DNA of 55,291 nt, taken from contig RAYE01000041.1 of assembly GCA_003612285.1 (NCBI GenBank), forward strand, positions 1 to 55,291. The letters run 5' to 3'. The notes below the pieces were generated by a model, which was not told the DNA's origin, did not search any database, and saw only the letters and a program-made list of their open reading frames with translations. The translations under genes were made by a program, and so were the position numbers. The stretch's first letter is position 1. The number at the start of each line of letters is the position of its first letter. Below are positions 17,374 to 25,694 of the stretch, in pieces. This DNA comes from a bacterium D16-51. Its GTDB lineage: Bacteria; Bacillota; Clostridia; Lachnospirales; Lachnospiraceae.

Positions 17374-17963
17374 TGAACCATATTATAAGGTGTATATTAA
17401 CGTACAGTATTTCGGAAGATTGTATTAATAAAAAGGACTTGGATATTTATAGTTTCGGAATGGAATGTATGATTCTGAAATGGATTCATTATACATCTTA
17501 TATAGTAATTGGTATAGTTTTGGATTCACTTATCAGTTTGTTTGTAAGTGCATGTATTTTGGTGCCTTTAAGAACTAGGGCTGGTGGTTATCATGCAAAC
17601 ACACGAATAGGATGTTACTTTTTTTCATGCTTTATGGTAATTATGTTATGTATATTAAATGGGATATTTTTACCAGATTGGATAATCATTCTTTGCTTAT
17701 TTTTTTCAGATATTGCAATATTTTTATTGGCTCCAATAGAGAATGAAAATAGGATACTAGAGCAAGATGAAATAACACAGTTCCGCAGACAAGTAATTAT
17801 TTTGTTAATGATAGGTAATGTTGCTTTTTTGATATTGCAATGGAATGAGATAGCAATATCAAAATACTTGGAAAATGGAATTGTAATGGCAGCAATACTT
17901 CTTTTGCTAGGAAAAGGAAAAGAATGCTTAACCAGTATTAGTTTGAAGAAATATTCAACATGA
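17370..17963 (+). CDS. agrB: AgrB-like autoinducer-processing membrane protease
   Basis: 197 residues with four to six membrane segments. The catalytic pair is visible: His75 in RAGGYHANT and Cys82 seven residues later, the same spacing as in staphylococcal AgrB. PIENENRIL is the other conserved motif. It cleaves AgrD at the tail and forms the thiolactone. The start overlaps the agrD stop by ATGA; an alternative start is three bases on. Confidence 0.92.
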   Translation: MMNHIIRCILTYSISEDCINKKDLDIYSFGMECMILKWIHYTSYIVIGIVLDSLISLFVSACILVPLRTRAGGYHANTRIGCYFFSCFMVIMLCILNGIFLPDWIIILCLFFSDIAIFLLAPIENENRILEQDEITQFRRQVIILLMIGNVAFLILQWNEIAISKYLENGIVMAAILLLLGKGKECLTSISLKKYST

Positions 17964-17976
17964 TTTGTTTTTTATG

Positions 17977-18054
17977 ATAGATAACAATCTGTTTTCTTTT
18001 GGAATTATTGGTTTTTATGGCTAAATATATAATTTGAAAATAGATTGTTTCTAT
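17977..18054. repeat. Long inverted repeat after agrB
   Basis: ATAGATAACAATCTGTTTTC (17977-17996) pairs with 18036-18054 with one gap, over a 39-nt loop; A runs follow. It may end the agr operon. The remaining 18055-18275 shows no gene. Confidence 0.55.
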
Positions 18055-18275
18055 AAAAAAGTAATAACGAAGTTTGCCATGTTTTGTAAAATTGCATAAA
18101 TATTTGATATATAGAATGTTACTCATGGCTGAATGTAAGTTAAAGGAGAGGGTGTGGTTTATAACTAATATGATGAAACTTTAAGTTAGTCTAGGAAAGT
18201 GATGACAAAATTAAGAAGATGGAGTTTTCTTTATTTGTCGGAACAAAAAACAAAATGAAAGTGAGGATTAAGATT

Positions 18276-19231
18276 ATGAGAAAAAGTAAAATTATTTCTG
18301 GTTTATTAGCACTTGCATTACATCTGGAGAGATTGTAACGTATTATTTATATGTAAGGTCATCTAAAGGCGGAAGTATTAGCGAATCATTCACACTTGAT
18401 TATACTGTTAGTAATGTATGTGATTCCTATGAAATGGACGAGGTAGTGTCAGAGGCAAAGGCTTTTACTTTTGGAACTGACGGTGTAGCGGTAAATACAA
18501 GAAGTATCAGTTCACCAATTGATAATGATTGGTATAAAATTACAATACCGAGCAGCAGAATTTATGATAAGCTTTCACTGACGGCTAATACTGCTTCTGT
18601 AAATAACTGTTTTATTGAGGTATATCAAAACATTGCATCTTCAGGTTATCAGATGAAAAGGGTAGGTAGCGGTAAAACAATTGCTGTTTCTGCAGGAACA
18701 TATTATGTCCGTGTATGTAATGCTGGAACCATGAATGATTTTGATGATTCAGATATTCAAAATTATACATTTACGATTTTGCCATTATTAAAGGCCACTG
18801 GTATAACAATAACGGATTTGCTTAGTTCGCATGGATTAAATAAGATGGGAACATATGCTGGTTTTGGAAAACATTTTCAGGCTGGTTCAGGATCTTTGAC
18901 AATTTATGGCGTAGCATATGCTACAGACCCAACAACAGGGGAGCGTTATGCAGCAGAAGGCATAGGTATTGATGGGTTATATCTCAGTCCTGCTTGGGAG
19001 AATAATGGTACAGAGTCCAATGCAATAAGGAGAGGATATGATGTAACAGGTGCAGAGGGTAAATTTGAAGTGGTAATAAATTTACCTCCTGTTATTGGTG
19101 TGTATGACAGTCCTGTAGGAACGCATACTCATTATTTTGATGTGTGTGTGATTTATGTAACAGTAAGTGATAATAGTAGCCTGGAAGCTAACGAAAGAAT
19201 TTTCCACCTGGCACAGGTTGTTACATTCTGA
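18276..19231 (+). pseudogene. Exported PPC-domain-like protein with a deletion after the signal peptide
   Basis: A start with GAGGATTAAG gives MRKSKIISGLLALAL, a signal peptide, then runs into a stop 10 codons on. A different frame from about 18325 continues as SGEIVTYYLYVRSSKGGSIS and stays open to 19231. This body includes DNDWYKITIPSS, FIEVYQN and VSAGTYYVRV, resembling bacterial pre-peptidase C-terminal beta-sandwich domains, then an unrecognised C-terminal domain. The upstream mature part seems deleted, with a frameshift. It follows the agr operon, so the ancestor may have been an agr-controlled secreted protein. Confidence 0.65.
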
Positions 19232-19305
19232 TAGAGTTTGATGCTTAGAGATGTTTTAGGTATTTGAGGTATTATTAGGTAATTGCGAAACAAATGCTAA
19301 ATTGA

Positions 19306-19428
19306 ATGCCAGTAGTCAATAACCCCCAGCAGGGGAGTGTGGCAGGGAGACATACGCAGGAAACAGGATTTTATGGCAGCACAATAAGGCAGGTAGCTGC
19401 ACCTGCCAAAGGAAATATTATTTTGTAA
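19306..19428 (+). pseudogene. 40-codon coding remnant ending in the repeated leader
   Basis: An open frame MPVVNNPQQGS...PAKGNIIL with sensible codon use but no ribosome binding site. It looks like the 3' end of a lost gene. Its stop codon lies inside the repeat that recurs at 21966, so the repeat may have begun as a gene-end region. Confidence 0.35.
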
Positions 19429-19475
19429 CAAAAAGAATCCCATATTTATGCGGGTTTCGGCGTTTCGCAAACGCC
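19416..19475 (+). repeat. Repeated two-hairpin leader, copy 1
   Basis: A 60-bp segment is about 95% identical to 21966-22025. It contains a bulged stem (CCCATA/TATGCGGG) and a perfect stem GGCGTTT-CGC-AAACGCC, then AAAGGAGTAAT just before the start codon of the next gene. In copy 2 the stem changes C to T at two places and keeps G-T pairing. Confidence 0.7.
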
Positions 19476-19512
19476 TATGTTGATTTATTTGATGAAAGGA
19501 GTAATGATTTAT

Positions 19513-20625
19513 ATGAAGAAAGTTAATATGATTAGTTTTTTGAGGGTAGCTGTATTGGCATTAGTTTTATCTAATATGTCACCAGTTACAGTAGTTGCTG
19601 CTACTGCAGTTATGGATAATATGCCTTATGATTTTCCTGTTACGCCAGATGATGATGGATGGAAAGAATTTACTACAAAGCAGGAAATGCTAGATGTATG
19701 TCAGATACCACAAAATAAATTGGAGAATATGACGACAGAAGCATTACTTGAAACAGTTTTAAACTATCCGTTAATAGGAACGTATACCGCCTTTAATTCC
19801 ATTGAAGATGCCTGTGCTGTAATGTCAGATGATTTTAATGGTTTTGATGAATTGTTTTCGAGAAGTGATATATCAGAAATATTAATGGAGAAATACAGCG
19901 GCGTACAAGTGGTAACTGCAAAAGAAGTAGAAATTGTACCGACAGAGGAATTTTTTCTTCCATCAACGATTGAATATTTGTTTGCATGTGACGAAATAAA
20001 AAATGGCGAATATTCTGATAAGCAGGCAGAAGAAGTTTATGATTTGTTAGATGAAAAAATGAAAGAAAGGGAGAGTGCTGGTATATATTCAACTGCAAGT
20101 GAAGTATATGCTAATTATATGTTACAAAAAAGCGGAGTTAATATGTTACAGGCAGGGGAAAATTTTAAAAAAGTTACAATTAAAACTCCAAAAGGCAGTG
20201 TGATTCCAGAAGCATACTCCAGAAGTCCTGAATATACAAAGGCAGAGATTAAGGAAATTAATGAATGGTATGATAAAGAATGGCCATTGGCAAAAAGAGT
20301 TAGTAGTGCTACAATAAAATATAATTGTCATTCTTATGCATGGTATAATCGTTCTACATCAAATGCTTATTGGATTGATAAGGGACCGGCAAGTATTTAT
20401 GTAAAAGATGGGATATATTCTAAATATACTGGAGGAACTGCCCGTTCTGGAATGATATACTATTACAACGGAGGAGAACATTCAGGTGTTGCAATAGGCA
20501 CAGAAATGGTGAGTGGGGCGCAAGTATTTTATGTGAGGTCAAAGTGGGGAAGTGCGCCACTGTATGAGCATCCATTTAATTATTGTCCATATTCATCTAA
20601 GCATGTGTTATATTCAAAGAGCTAA
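19513..20625 (+). CDS. Secreted NlpC/P60-like cysteine hydrolase candidate
   Basis: 370 residues. The signal peptide MKKVNMISFLRVAVLALVLS ends near VVAATA. A long acidic region (about 35-230) of unknown fold follows. The last 110 residues hold a likely papain-like/amidase core: Cys about 272 in IKYNCHSYAWY and His about 323 in NGGEHSGVAIG, followed by FYVRSKWG. This resembles NlpC/P60 or related cysteine peptidases, which cut peptide stems of the cell wall or proteins. Start 19513 is favoured over 19504 because AAAGGAG would be only 2 nt from the latter. The repeated leader precedes it. Confidence 0.7.
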   Translation: MKKVNMISFLRVAVLALVLSNMSPVTVVAATAVMDNMPYDFPVTPDDDGWKEFTTKQEMLDVCQIPQNKLENMTTEALLETVLNYPLIGTYTAFNSIEDACAVMSDDFNGFDELFSRSDISEILMEKYSGVQVVTAKEVEIVPTEEFFLPSTIEYLFACDEIKNGEYSDKQAEEVYDLLDEKMKERESAGIYSTASEVYANYMLQKSGVNMLQAGENFKKVTIKTPKGSVIPEAYSRSPEYTKAEIKEINEWYDKEWPLAKRVSSATIKYNCHSYAWYNRSTSNAYWIDKGPASIYVKDGIYSKYTGGTARSGMIYYYNGGEHSGVAIGTEMVSGAQVFYVRSKWGSAPLYEHPFNYCPYSSKHVLYSKS

Positions 20626-20638
20626 AAAATATATAAAA

Positions 20639-20662
20639 ATAATACTGTATTTACAGTATTAT
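20639..20662. terminator. Palindromic hairpin after the secreted hydrolase
   Basis: A perfect 24-bp palindrome (ATAATACTGTA-TT-TACAGTATTAT) lies 14 bp after the stop. No T tract follows. It is a possible end signal. Confidence 0.45.
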
Positions 20663-20839
20663 GCAGATAGTATTGCATTATTCTTGGAGAATGATTAAAT
20701 TTGGCTGTGCAATGAAATGTTATAGTATGCTTATAGCGTATTAAAAAGCAATTTTCAAATGCATGTTAATATGCTGCTTCATTGGCAATGGCAAAATCAT
20801 GTAGGATGTCTGTTTATCTGTAAGGCAAGTTTTAACGGT

Positions 20840-20878
20840 GCGTTGGCGGCATCTGTATTTAACGTATGCCGCTAACGC
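20840..20878. repeat. 13-bp inverted repeat in gene-free stretch
   Basis: GCGTTGGCGGCAT and ATGCCGCTAACGC pair with one mismatch over a 13-nt loop. The 20626-20988 gap holds nothing else I recognise. Confidence 0.55.
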
Positions 20879-20988
20879 ATAGTACTGGCTGGAAAAATTA
20901 ATGAAACAGATGCGTCAATAGACAAGGGGCGCTGATTGCTTAACAACGATACAAGGCACTGTTTTGTAGTGCTGTAATGGAGATTTTT

Positions 20989-21354
20989 ATGAAAAAGTTT
21001 ATAGGACTGGTTTTTGGGCTTTTAATTATTGCAATGGGATGTAGTGCAAAAGAAAAGTACAGTGAAAAAGATTTAAAATTAGGAACTTATATAGAGGGAT
21101 TAGGGGACAGCAGGAATATTGATAATCCTACTATAATTATAAAAGAAAACAGGGAATTTCTTTTTATTGAAAAGATAAGCAACAGCCATGTTACAATGGG
21201 GACTTATAGTGTTGATGAAGATAGGCTGCAGTTGAAAAGCAATGACGGAGAAAGCTTTATCTTTACGATAAGGGAAGATAAAATATGTTTTAATAAAGCT
21301 GATTCAGATTCAACTAAAATAAAGGATGGGACTGCCTTTTGTTTTAAAAAGTAA
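20989..21354 (+). CDS. Small lipoprotein of unknown function
   Basis: 121 residues. The signal peptide MKKFIGLVFGLLIIAMGC has a lipobox with Cys18, so the product should be a membrane-anchored lipoprotein. The rest (LGTYIEG, MGTYSVDEDRLQLKSNDGES, FTIREDKICF) reads as a small beta-barrel with a 'threshold-of-response' pattern seen in many short lipoproteins; no named family is recognised. GGAG lies 6 nt before the ATG, which is preferred over the in-frame ATG at 20977. Confidence 0.7.
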   Translation: MKKFIGLVFGLLIIAMGCSAKEKYSEKDLKLGTYIEGLGDSRNIDNPTIIIKENREFLFIEKISNSHVTMGTYSVDEDRLQLKSNDGESFIFTIREDKICFNKADSDSTKIKDGTAFCFKK

Positions 21355-21427
21355 AATTGAGAGTTGTTTTAAAATATGTTATCTTTTTTGGATACCAATA
21401 TACTGGTAAATGATTTGGTGCTGATGG

Positions 21428-21930
21428 TTATAGTTTTACTAACGGACAGCAGGGGATGCCATCCGCATTGGCAGTATAATCGGTTCCAGCCACTTTAAGC
21501 TTATTTTTCAAGGGAATGTAAGCTTTCCCAAACGAAGTTTCCCGTAGCAGGTATTTATAGATTTCAATGGAGTCAAAAGCGGCATCACCAAGAAAAGTCC
21601 TGGGATTGATGAGCGGATGCTTCTGGAAGAAATCCTTTAGCACAGGGATCAGCGCTTTGGAATCCGCAAGGCTCTTATTCTCTCCGGGGAGCCGGATTTC
21701 TTTCCGACAATGATATCCGGGTGTGCGTCAAGGAAGTCATCCAGTCCTTTTGCCTTTTTTAATGCTTTCAGTTGCCGGATGATGCGGTTCGCGTATTTCA
21801 GGAATACGATCAGGAGAGAGGTTGTCGGGATTGAGAAGATAAGCTGTAATAACAAAGCCTTGAGCATTGGATAAAGCAGATGCTTACGGGGTCTGCCGGT
21901 GGCGGCGTGGATATGGTTAATTGTTACTTG
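21428..21930 (-). mobile_element. Transposase gene relic (DDE-type)
   Basis: Two minus-strand fragments: an N-terminal piece (GRPRKHLLYPMLKALLLQLI..., LKYANRIIRQLKAL) and a C-terminal piece with NPRTFLGDAAFDSIEIYKYL, which carries the second DDE Asp context (LGDAAFDS) of IS4/IS1182-type transposases. The middle of the gene is missing and the frames do not join. Terminal repeats were not found. Immediately downstream is leader copy 2. Confidence 0.75.
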
Positions 21931-21965
21931 TCATTTCAATTTTACCATAAATCAGTGAGGAGTTG

Positions 21966-22025
21966 TATTATTTTGTAACAAAAAGAATCCCATATTTATG
22001 CGGGTTCCGGTGTTTCGCAAATGCC
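21966..22025 (+). repeat. Repeated two-hairpin leader, copy 2
   Basis: This copy matches 19416-19475 at about 57 of 60 positions and also ends in AAAGGAGTAAT before a start codon. The substitutions keep the second hairpin paired. Confidence 0.7.
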
Positions 22026-22058
22026 TAAGAGGTATTATATTTGAAAGGAGTAATAATA

Positions 22059-22952
22059 TTGAGAATAGCAAATATTCACCATTGCATTGAAGAGTCTACT
22101 TTCCTAAAAAATATAAATGGGGAAGATACCTTTGTACCTCCTAAAAAGGGAGATGGAGAAATTGCTGCGTCTTTACAGATTAGTGATGCTGCACAGAAAC
22201 GCTTTGAGGAGGACATACAACATTTTGACAGAAGAATCGCCCTGCCAGAGTATTGTGGTATCTATAAGACAGACAAAGCTGTTGCGGCTGCTGTAGAGGG
22301 CTGTAGTAAAGAAGAACAAATCTTTGTATATGGTATTATCCGGCAGAATTTTCTGAAGGAAAATACATCTTCTTTAACGGAAGAAGAACGGCAGGCCAAT
22401 ATTGCGTTGGGGATGAAAAAAGCAGAGTATGCATCTGAAAATTTCATTCCGGAAGAACATAGGGAGAAATTTTTAGATGCCATGAATACCATAGCAAAAT
22501 TAGCGAGTGCTGGAAAAGCCGATAAAAACGGCAATATGAATTATGGGGTTGCAAAATCCAGTTATTTGGGGCATGGGAGCAATCTGGTTGAAACTACCAA
22601 TACTTTGGATATGATGAAAAATATGGACAGTGCAGCATACGATGAGTACCAAAGGATTGGTGTGGAAAGCAGCAATGAAGACAGAACTTTAAACAGGGCA
22701 AGATTCCTTGCAAATTGGTATATCAAGGCGTTGAAGGAAAAGCCAGATATAATTGAAGAATATGAGAAAAAAAGTAATGCATATTTTGACAAAGAGGTTA
22801 AGGACAAAGAACTGCCAGCACATTTTGACAGTATGGATGTTTCTAACAAAGAAACTTTTCTTGCTGGAATAAGAAACTTTATGGCTAAGAATCAAAATTT
22901 TTTGTTTGGAATTTTATCATTTGAATTGTCAAATAAATTCTGGAAAGATTGA
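22059..22952 (+). CDS. Uncharacterised protein, array member (MRIANI start)
   Basis: About 297 residues; I do not recognise the family. Start TTG at 22059 sits 8 nt after AAAGGAG; the TTG at 22041 would overlap the ribosome binding site. The protein is mainly alpha-helical and charged (KKAEYASENFIPEEHREKFL, then LDAMNTIAKLASAGKADKNG), with no signal peptide or membrane segment. It ends just before pair 2 and shares its leader with the secreted hydrolase gene at 19513. It may belong to the same regulon as the proteins at 25440-28948. Confidence 0.7.
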   Translation: MRIANIHHCIEESTFLKNINGEDTFVPPKKGDGEIAASLQISDAAQKRFEEDIQHFDRRIALPEYCGIYKTDKAVAAAVEGCSKEEQIFVYGIIRQNFLKENTSSLTEEERQANIALGMKKAEYASENFIPEEHREKFLDAMNTIAKLASAGKADKNGNMNYGVAKSSYLGHGSNLVETTNTLDMMKNMDSAAYDEYQRIGVESSNEDRTLNRARFLANWYIKALKEKPDIIEEYEKKSNAYFDKEVKDKELPAHFDSMDVSNKETFLAGIRNFMAKNQNFLFGILSFELSNKFWKD

Positions 22953-23020
22953 TGAGGAATACGAATCAATTTGGTGTTGGAAAGTGATGACATCACATGA
23001 TAATATGAGTTCTATGACGT

Positions 23021-23071
23021 AAAGATAAAAACAACAGATTAGTGTAATCTTCAGTCTGTTGTTTTTATCTT
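23021..23071. terminator. Strong bidirectional terminator
   Basis: An 18-bp perfect stem (AAAGATAAAAACAACAGA and complement) with a 15-nt loop has T/A runs on both sides. Confidence 0.85.
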
Positions 23072-23098
23072 TTTCTGCTCTGAGAATCCGTTTTCTGC
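23071..23098 (+). promoter_or_regulatory. LytTR-type direct repeat, pair 2, site A
   Basis: TTTTCTGC is repeated at 23071 and 23091 (20-bp period). The same pair recurs at 25342/25362, also with flanking CTNTG and TCCG text conserved. It lies 125 bp upstream of the pair 2 regulator gene. Confidence 0.65.
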
Positions 23099-23222
23099 AT
23101 ATAATTTGTTTTTTTGTCATATTTTCTTTAATATTTACTTGTTTATTCCCAATAGACAAATAGTGTACAAATATTAATTTTTTACGATATATATTATAAT
23201 ACTTTACTTTTGGGGGTAAAAA

Positions 23223-23948
23223 ATGTTCAGTGTAGCAATTTGTGATGATGAACCATATTTTAGAGAACAGATGAAAGAGATGCTCTTGCAGTATATGCAG
23301 GACAGCGGGATTTATTATAAGATAGATCTTTTTCAGTCAGGAACCGAGCTTATCAAGTTAGGAATTGAACTGAATCAATATAATATCATTTTTCTGGACA
23401 TCAATATGGATGAAATGGATGGAATTTTGACAGCGAAAAAAATCCGTGAACAAAATTCAGAAATCTTTCTTGTATTTGTCACAGCATTTGTAAATTATAG
23501 TCTGGAAGGTTATAAGGTAGATGCGGTTCGGTATCTGCTTAAAAACAATGTAAATATGCAGGAATCCATTGCAGAATGTATGGATGCTATATACAAGAAG
23601 ATAAATTATGAAGTAATATGGAAAGAATTTGTTTTTAATGAGGGAAAGAAAAGAATTTCATTAGACTGTCTTTTATATATTGAGAGTCGGCTGCATAAAT
23701 TGGAACTTCATGTTATGGAGGATCGTATGATAACTTACACTATTTATGATACATTGAATAACATGGAAAATTATATTGGAAGCAAAAAATTTATCCGGCT
23801 TCATCAAAGTTTTTTAGTAAATATGAAATATATCAAAAGTGTTAGTCAATATGAGGCAGTTTTACACAGTGGCAAGAGTTTTCCAATCCCCAAAGCCCGC
23901 TATAAAAAGGTTTGGGATACTTATTTGGCATATCGGGGAGAGATGTGA
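23223..23948 (+). CDS. LytTR response regulator, pair 2
   Basis: 241 residues. The receiver has ICDDE (6-10) and Asp59 in NIIFLDINMDEMDG, but the usual Lys-Pro after the last strand is YLLKNNVNMQ, so Pro is absent. The LytTR domain follows from about 135 (EFVFNEGKKRISLDCLLYIE, then RLHQSFLVNMKYIKSV). GGGGG precedes the ATG. The stop overlaps the kinase start by one base. No agrB/agrD is adjacent, so the signal is unknown. Confidence 0.9.
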   Translation: MFSVAICDDEPYFREQMKEMLLQYMQDSGIYYKIDLFQSGTELIKLGIELNQYNIIFLDINMDEMDGILTAKKIREQNSEIFLVFVTAFVNYSLEGYKVDAVRYLLKNNVNMQESIAECMDAIYKKINYEVIWKEFVFNEGKKRISLDCLLYIESRLHKLELHVMEDRMITYTIYDTLNNMENYIGSKKFIRLHQSFLVNMKYIKSVSQYEAVLHSGKSFPIPKARYKKVWDTYLAYRGEM

Positions 23949-25273
23949 TGATTGAGTATATAGAAAGTTTTCTGATTATTGTTCTTGAAATATTATGTTG
24001 TAAGATATTTTATAGTATATTTGGGGAGAAACGTGGAAAAAACAATATTTGGAATGAAGTTTTTCCGGTTGTCATACTTAGTTTAGTTACATTTTTATCA
24101 TCTATGTTGTTCACTGACTATCTGATAGTAAAAATAATAATGTCCATATTGGAAATTGCAGTCGCCATGTATGCCTTTATAGAGGTGAATTTTATTAAGT
24201 CCCTGGTTTTATCGTTTTTATTTGAGGGGATTTTATTTTTGGTGGATTATTTTACATTTTTATTAAGCAGAACAATATTTAAAGATATTGTTGGAATAGA
24301 TGATATGAATTGTATCCAAGGGGTATTATTGATTCTGCTTGGAAATGGACTTCTATTTGTGGTTGTCACCATGGTAAACAGGGGAATTGGCAGACATTCT
24401 AAAGAGTCATTGGGAGATGAGGAATGGCTTGGGTTCATTTTCTTTCCAATCTTCACAATCTGTACGATTGCTGCTATGATTTCAGTTTTAGGGAAACCCC
24501 GGATACAGAGCAGGGATATGATTTACTTTATTATTGCTTTTGGTTTAGTGGGAATGAATATTGTCGTATTTCACCTGATTAACGATATTTTAAAGAGAGA
24601 AGAGAAAATACATGAAGATGAAATGTTTCGGCTGCAGATAAAAAATCAGACACAAATGTACTATTCCATTTCTGAAAATTTTGAGAAGCAGAGACAGAAA
24701 ACCCATGAATATAAGAATCAGATGTTATGTATTTCCTCTCTTTTACAGAAGAAAAGGTATGATGAGGCGGAAAAATATATTGGAAATATAAATAAGGAAT
24801 TGAATATTGAATTAGACTCCATTCAGACAAACCATGTTATAGTGGATGCAATATTAAATACAAAATACAGGGAGATGATAGAGAAAAATATAGTTTTTGT
24901 TTTTCGGATTAATGATTTGTCCAGCTTGATTGTGTCAGATGAACATATTGTGGTAATTCTGTCTAATCTGCTTAATAATTCTATTGAAGCATGTGAAAAG
25001 TGTAAAGGAAGAAGGGTTATCAAACTCAAATTTGTCATTGAGGACGATGGAGTTGTTTTATCGGTAAAAAATTCCTATGAGAGTCCTCTGATTTTCCAGG
25101 ATGGGGAATATCAGACAACAAAGAATGAGTATGATGAGCATGGAATAGGGATTCATAATATCATCCATGTAATAGAGCAGTATGGAGGTTCTTATGTTAT
25201 CAGACCCGATGATGGAGAATTTTTCTTTTCCATTTTTATCCCCCAAAAAGTGGCAAAGACCAGCGATAAATAA
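23948..25273 (+). CDS. AgrC-like GHKL sensor kinase, pair 2
   Basis: 441 residues. About six hydrophobic segments occupy residues 5-220. The kinase core has HEYKNQMLCISSLL as H-box, LSNLLNNSIEACEK as N-box and GIGIHNIIHVIEQYGG as G-box. The H-box begins HEYKN, not the HDxRx seen in pairs 3 and 4. ATG 23948 overlaps the regulator stop (TGATG) and is preferred over the longer frame from 23912. A terminator follows. Confidence 0.9.
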   Translation: MIEYIESFLIIVLEILCCKIFYSIFGEKRGKNNIWNEVFPVVILSLVTFLSSMLFTDYLIVKIIMSILEIAVAMYAFIEVNFIKSLVLSFLFEGILFLVDYFTFLLSRTIFKDIVGIDDMNCIQGVLLILLGNGLLFVVVTMVNRGIGRHSKESLGDEEWLGFIFFPIFTICTIAAMISVLGKPRIQSRDMIYFIIAFGLVGMNIVVFHLINDILKREEKIHEDEMFRLQIKNQTQMYYSISENFEKQRQKTHEYKNQMLCISSLLQKKRYDEAEKYIGNINKELNIELDSIQTNHVIVDAILNTKYREMIEKNIVFVFRINDLSSLIVSDEHIVVILSNLLNNSIEACEKCKGRRVIKLKFVIEDDGVVLSVKNSYESPLIFQDGEYQTTKNEYDEHGIGIHNIIHVIEQYGGSYVIRPDDGEFFFSIFIPQKVAKTSDK

Positions 25274-25303
25274 AGATATAAGGCACATAAATTTTAAATA
25301 TTT

Positions 25304-25339
25304 GGGCAGTGCGCAAAACGTATTGCCCGTTATTTTATT
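25304..25339 (+). terminator. Probable terminator after pair 2
   Basis: GGGCAGT and ATTGCCC pair over an 11-nt loop, then a T-rich stretch. Confidence 0.55.
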
Positions 25340-25341
25340 CA

Positions 25342-25369
25342 TTTTCTGCTTTGGAAGTCCGTTTTCTGC
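25342..25369 (+). promoter_or_regulatory. LytTR-type direct repeat, pair 2, site B
   Basis: TTTTCTGC at 25342 and 25362, again a 20-bp period, upstream of the gene array starting at 25440. With site A it forms a two-site signature for this regulator. Confidence 0.65.
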
Positions 25370-25439
25370 AATGGATATTGTATTTGTATTTTATTCTGTT
25401 ATTGTAAAAATTAGAAAAATTTAGAAAGGGGTAGTTGTA

Positions 25440-25583
25440 ATGAGAGTGGAAACTTTAAATTATGATATGCAGATTCCGGATAAGAATGCCGTTAATACTG
25501 CCAATAAGGATTTTCTTTATGTACCGCAATCGACTTACAGTGCTGAGTTGGATGAGCAGTTAAAAGAAAAGACACAGTCATAA
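25440..25583 (+). CDS. Short unknown protein, possibly frameshifted
   Basis: 47 residues, MRVETLNYDMQIPDKNAVNT to EKTQS. GAAAGGGG lies 8 nt upstream of the ATG. Just after the stop the +1 frame continues with plausible text (SHKGKDEKEDWTIFFETQLW then stop at 25643), so a one-base change near 25575 may have shortened a protein of about 68 residues. No family recognised. It is the first gene after LytTR site B. Confidence 0.5.
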   Translation: MRVETLNYDMQIPDKNAVNTANKDFLYVPQSTYSAELDEQLKEKTQS

Positions 25584-25694
25584 AGGAAAGGATGAAAAAG
25601 AGGATTGGACGATTTTCTTTGAAACTCAGTTGTGGGAACGGTAAAAGATATTTTTAGCAGTGAAAACAAGGAAGAATTGCAGGAAGGAGATTAT

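Noticed and set aside
19320-19415. Possible c-di-GMP riboswitch-like text (GGCAGGTAGCTGCACCTGCC)
   Set aside because: The conserved core of neither riboswitch class is present, and the stretch reads as an open frame (VVNNPQQGSVAGRHTQETG) up to a stop.
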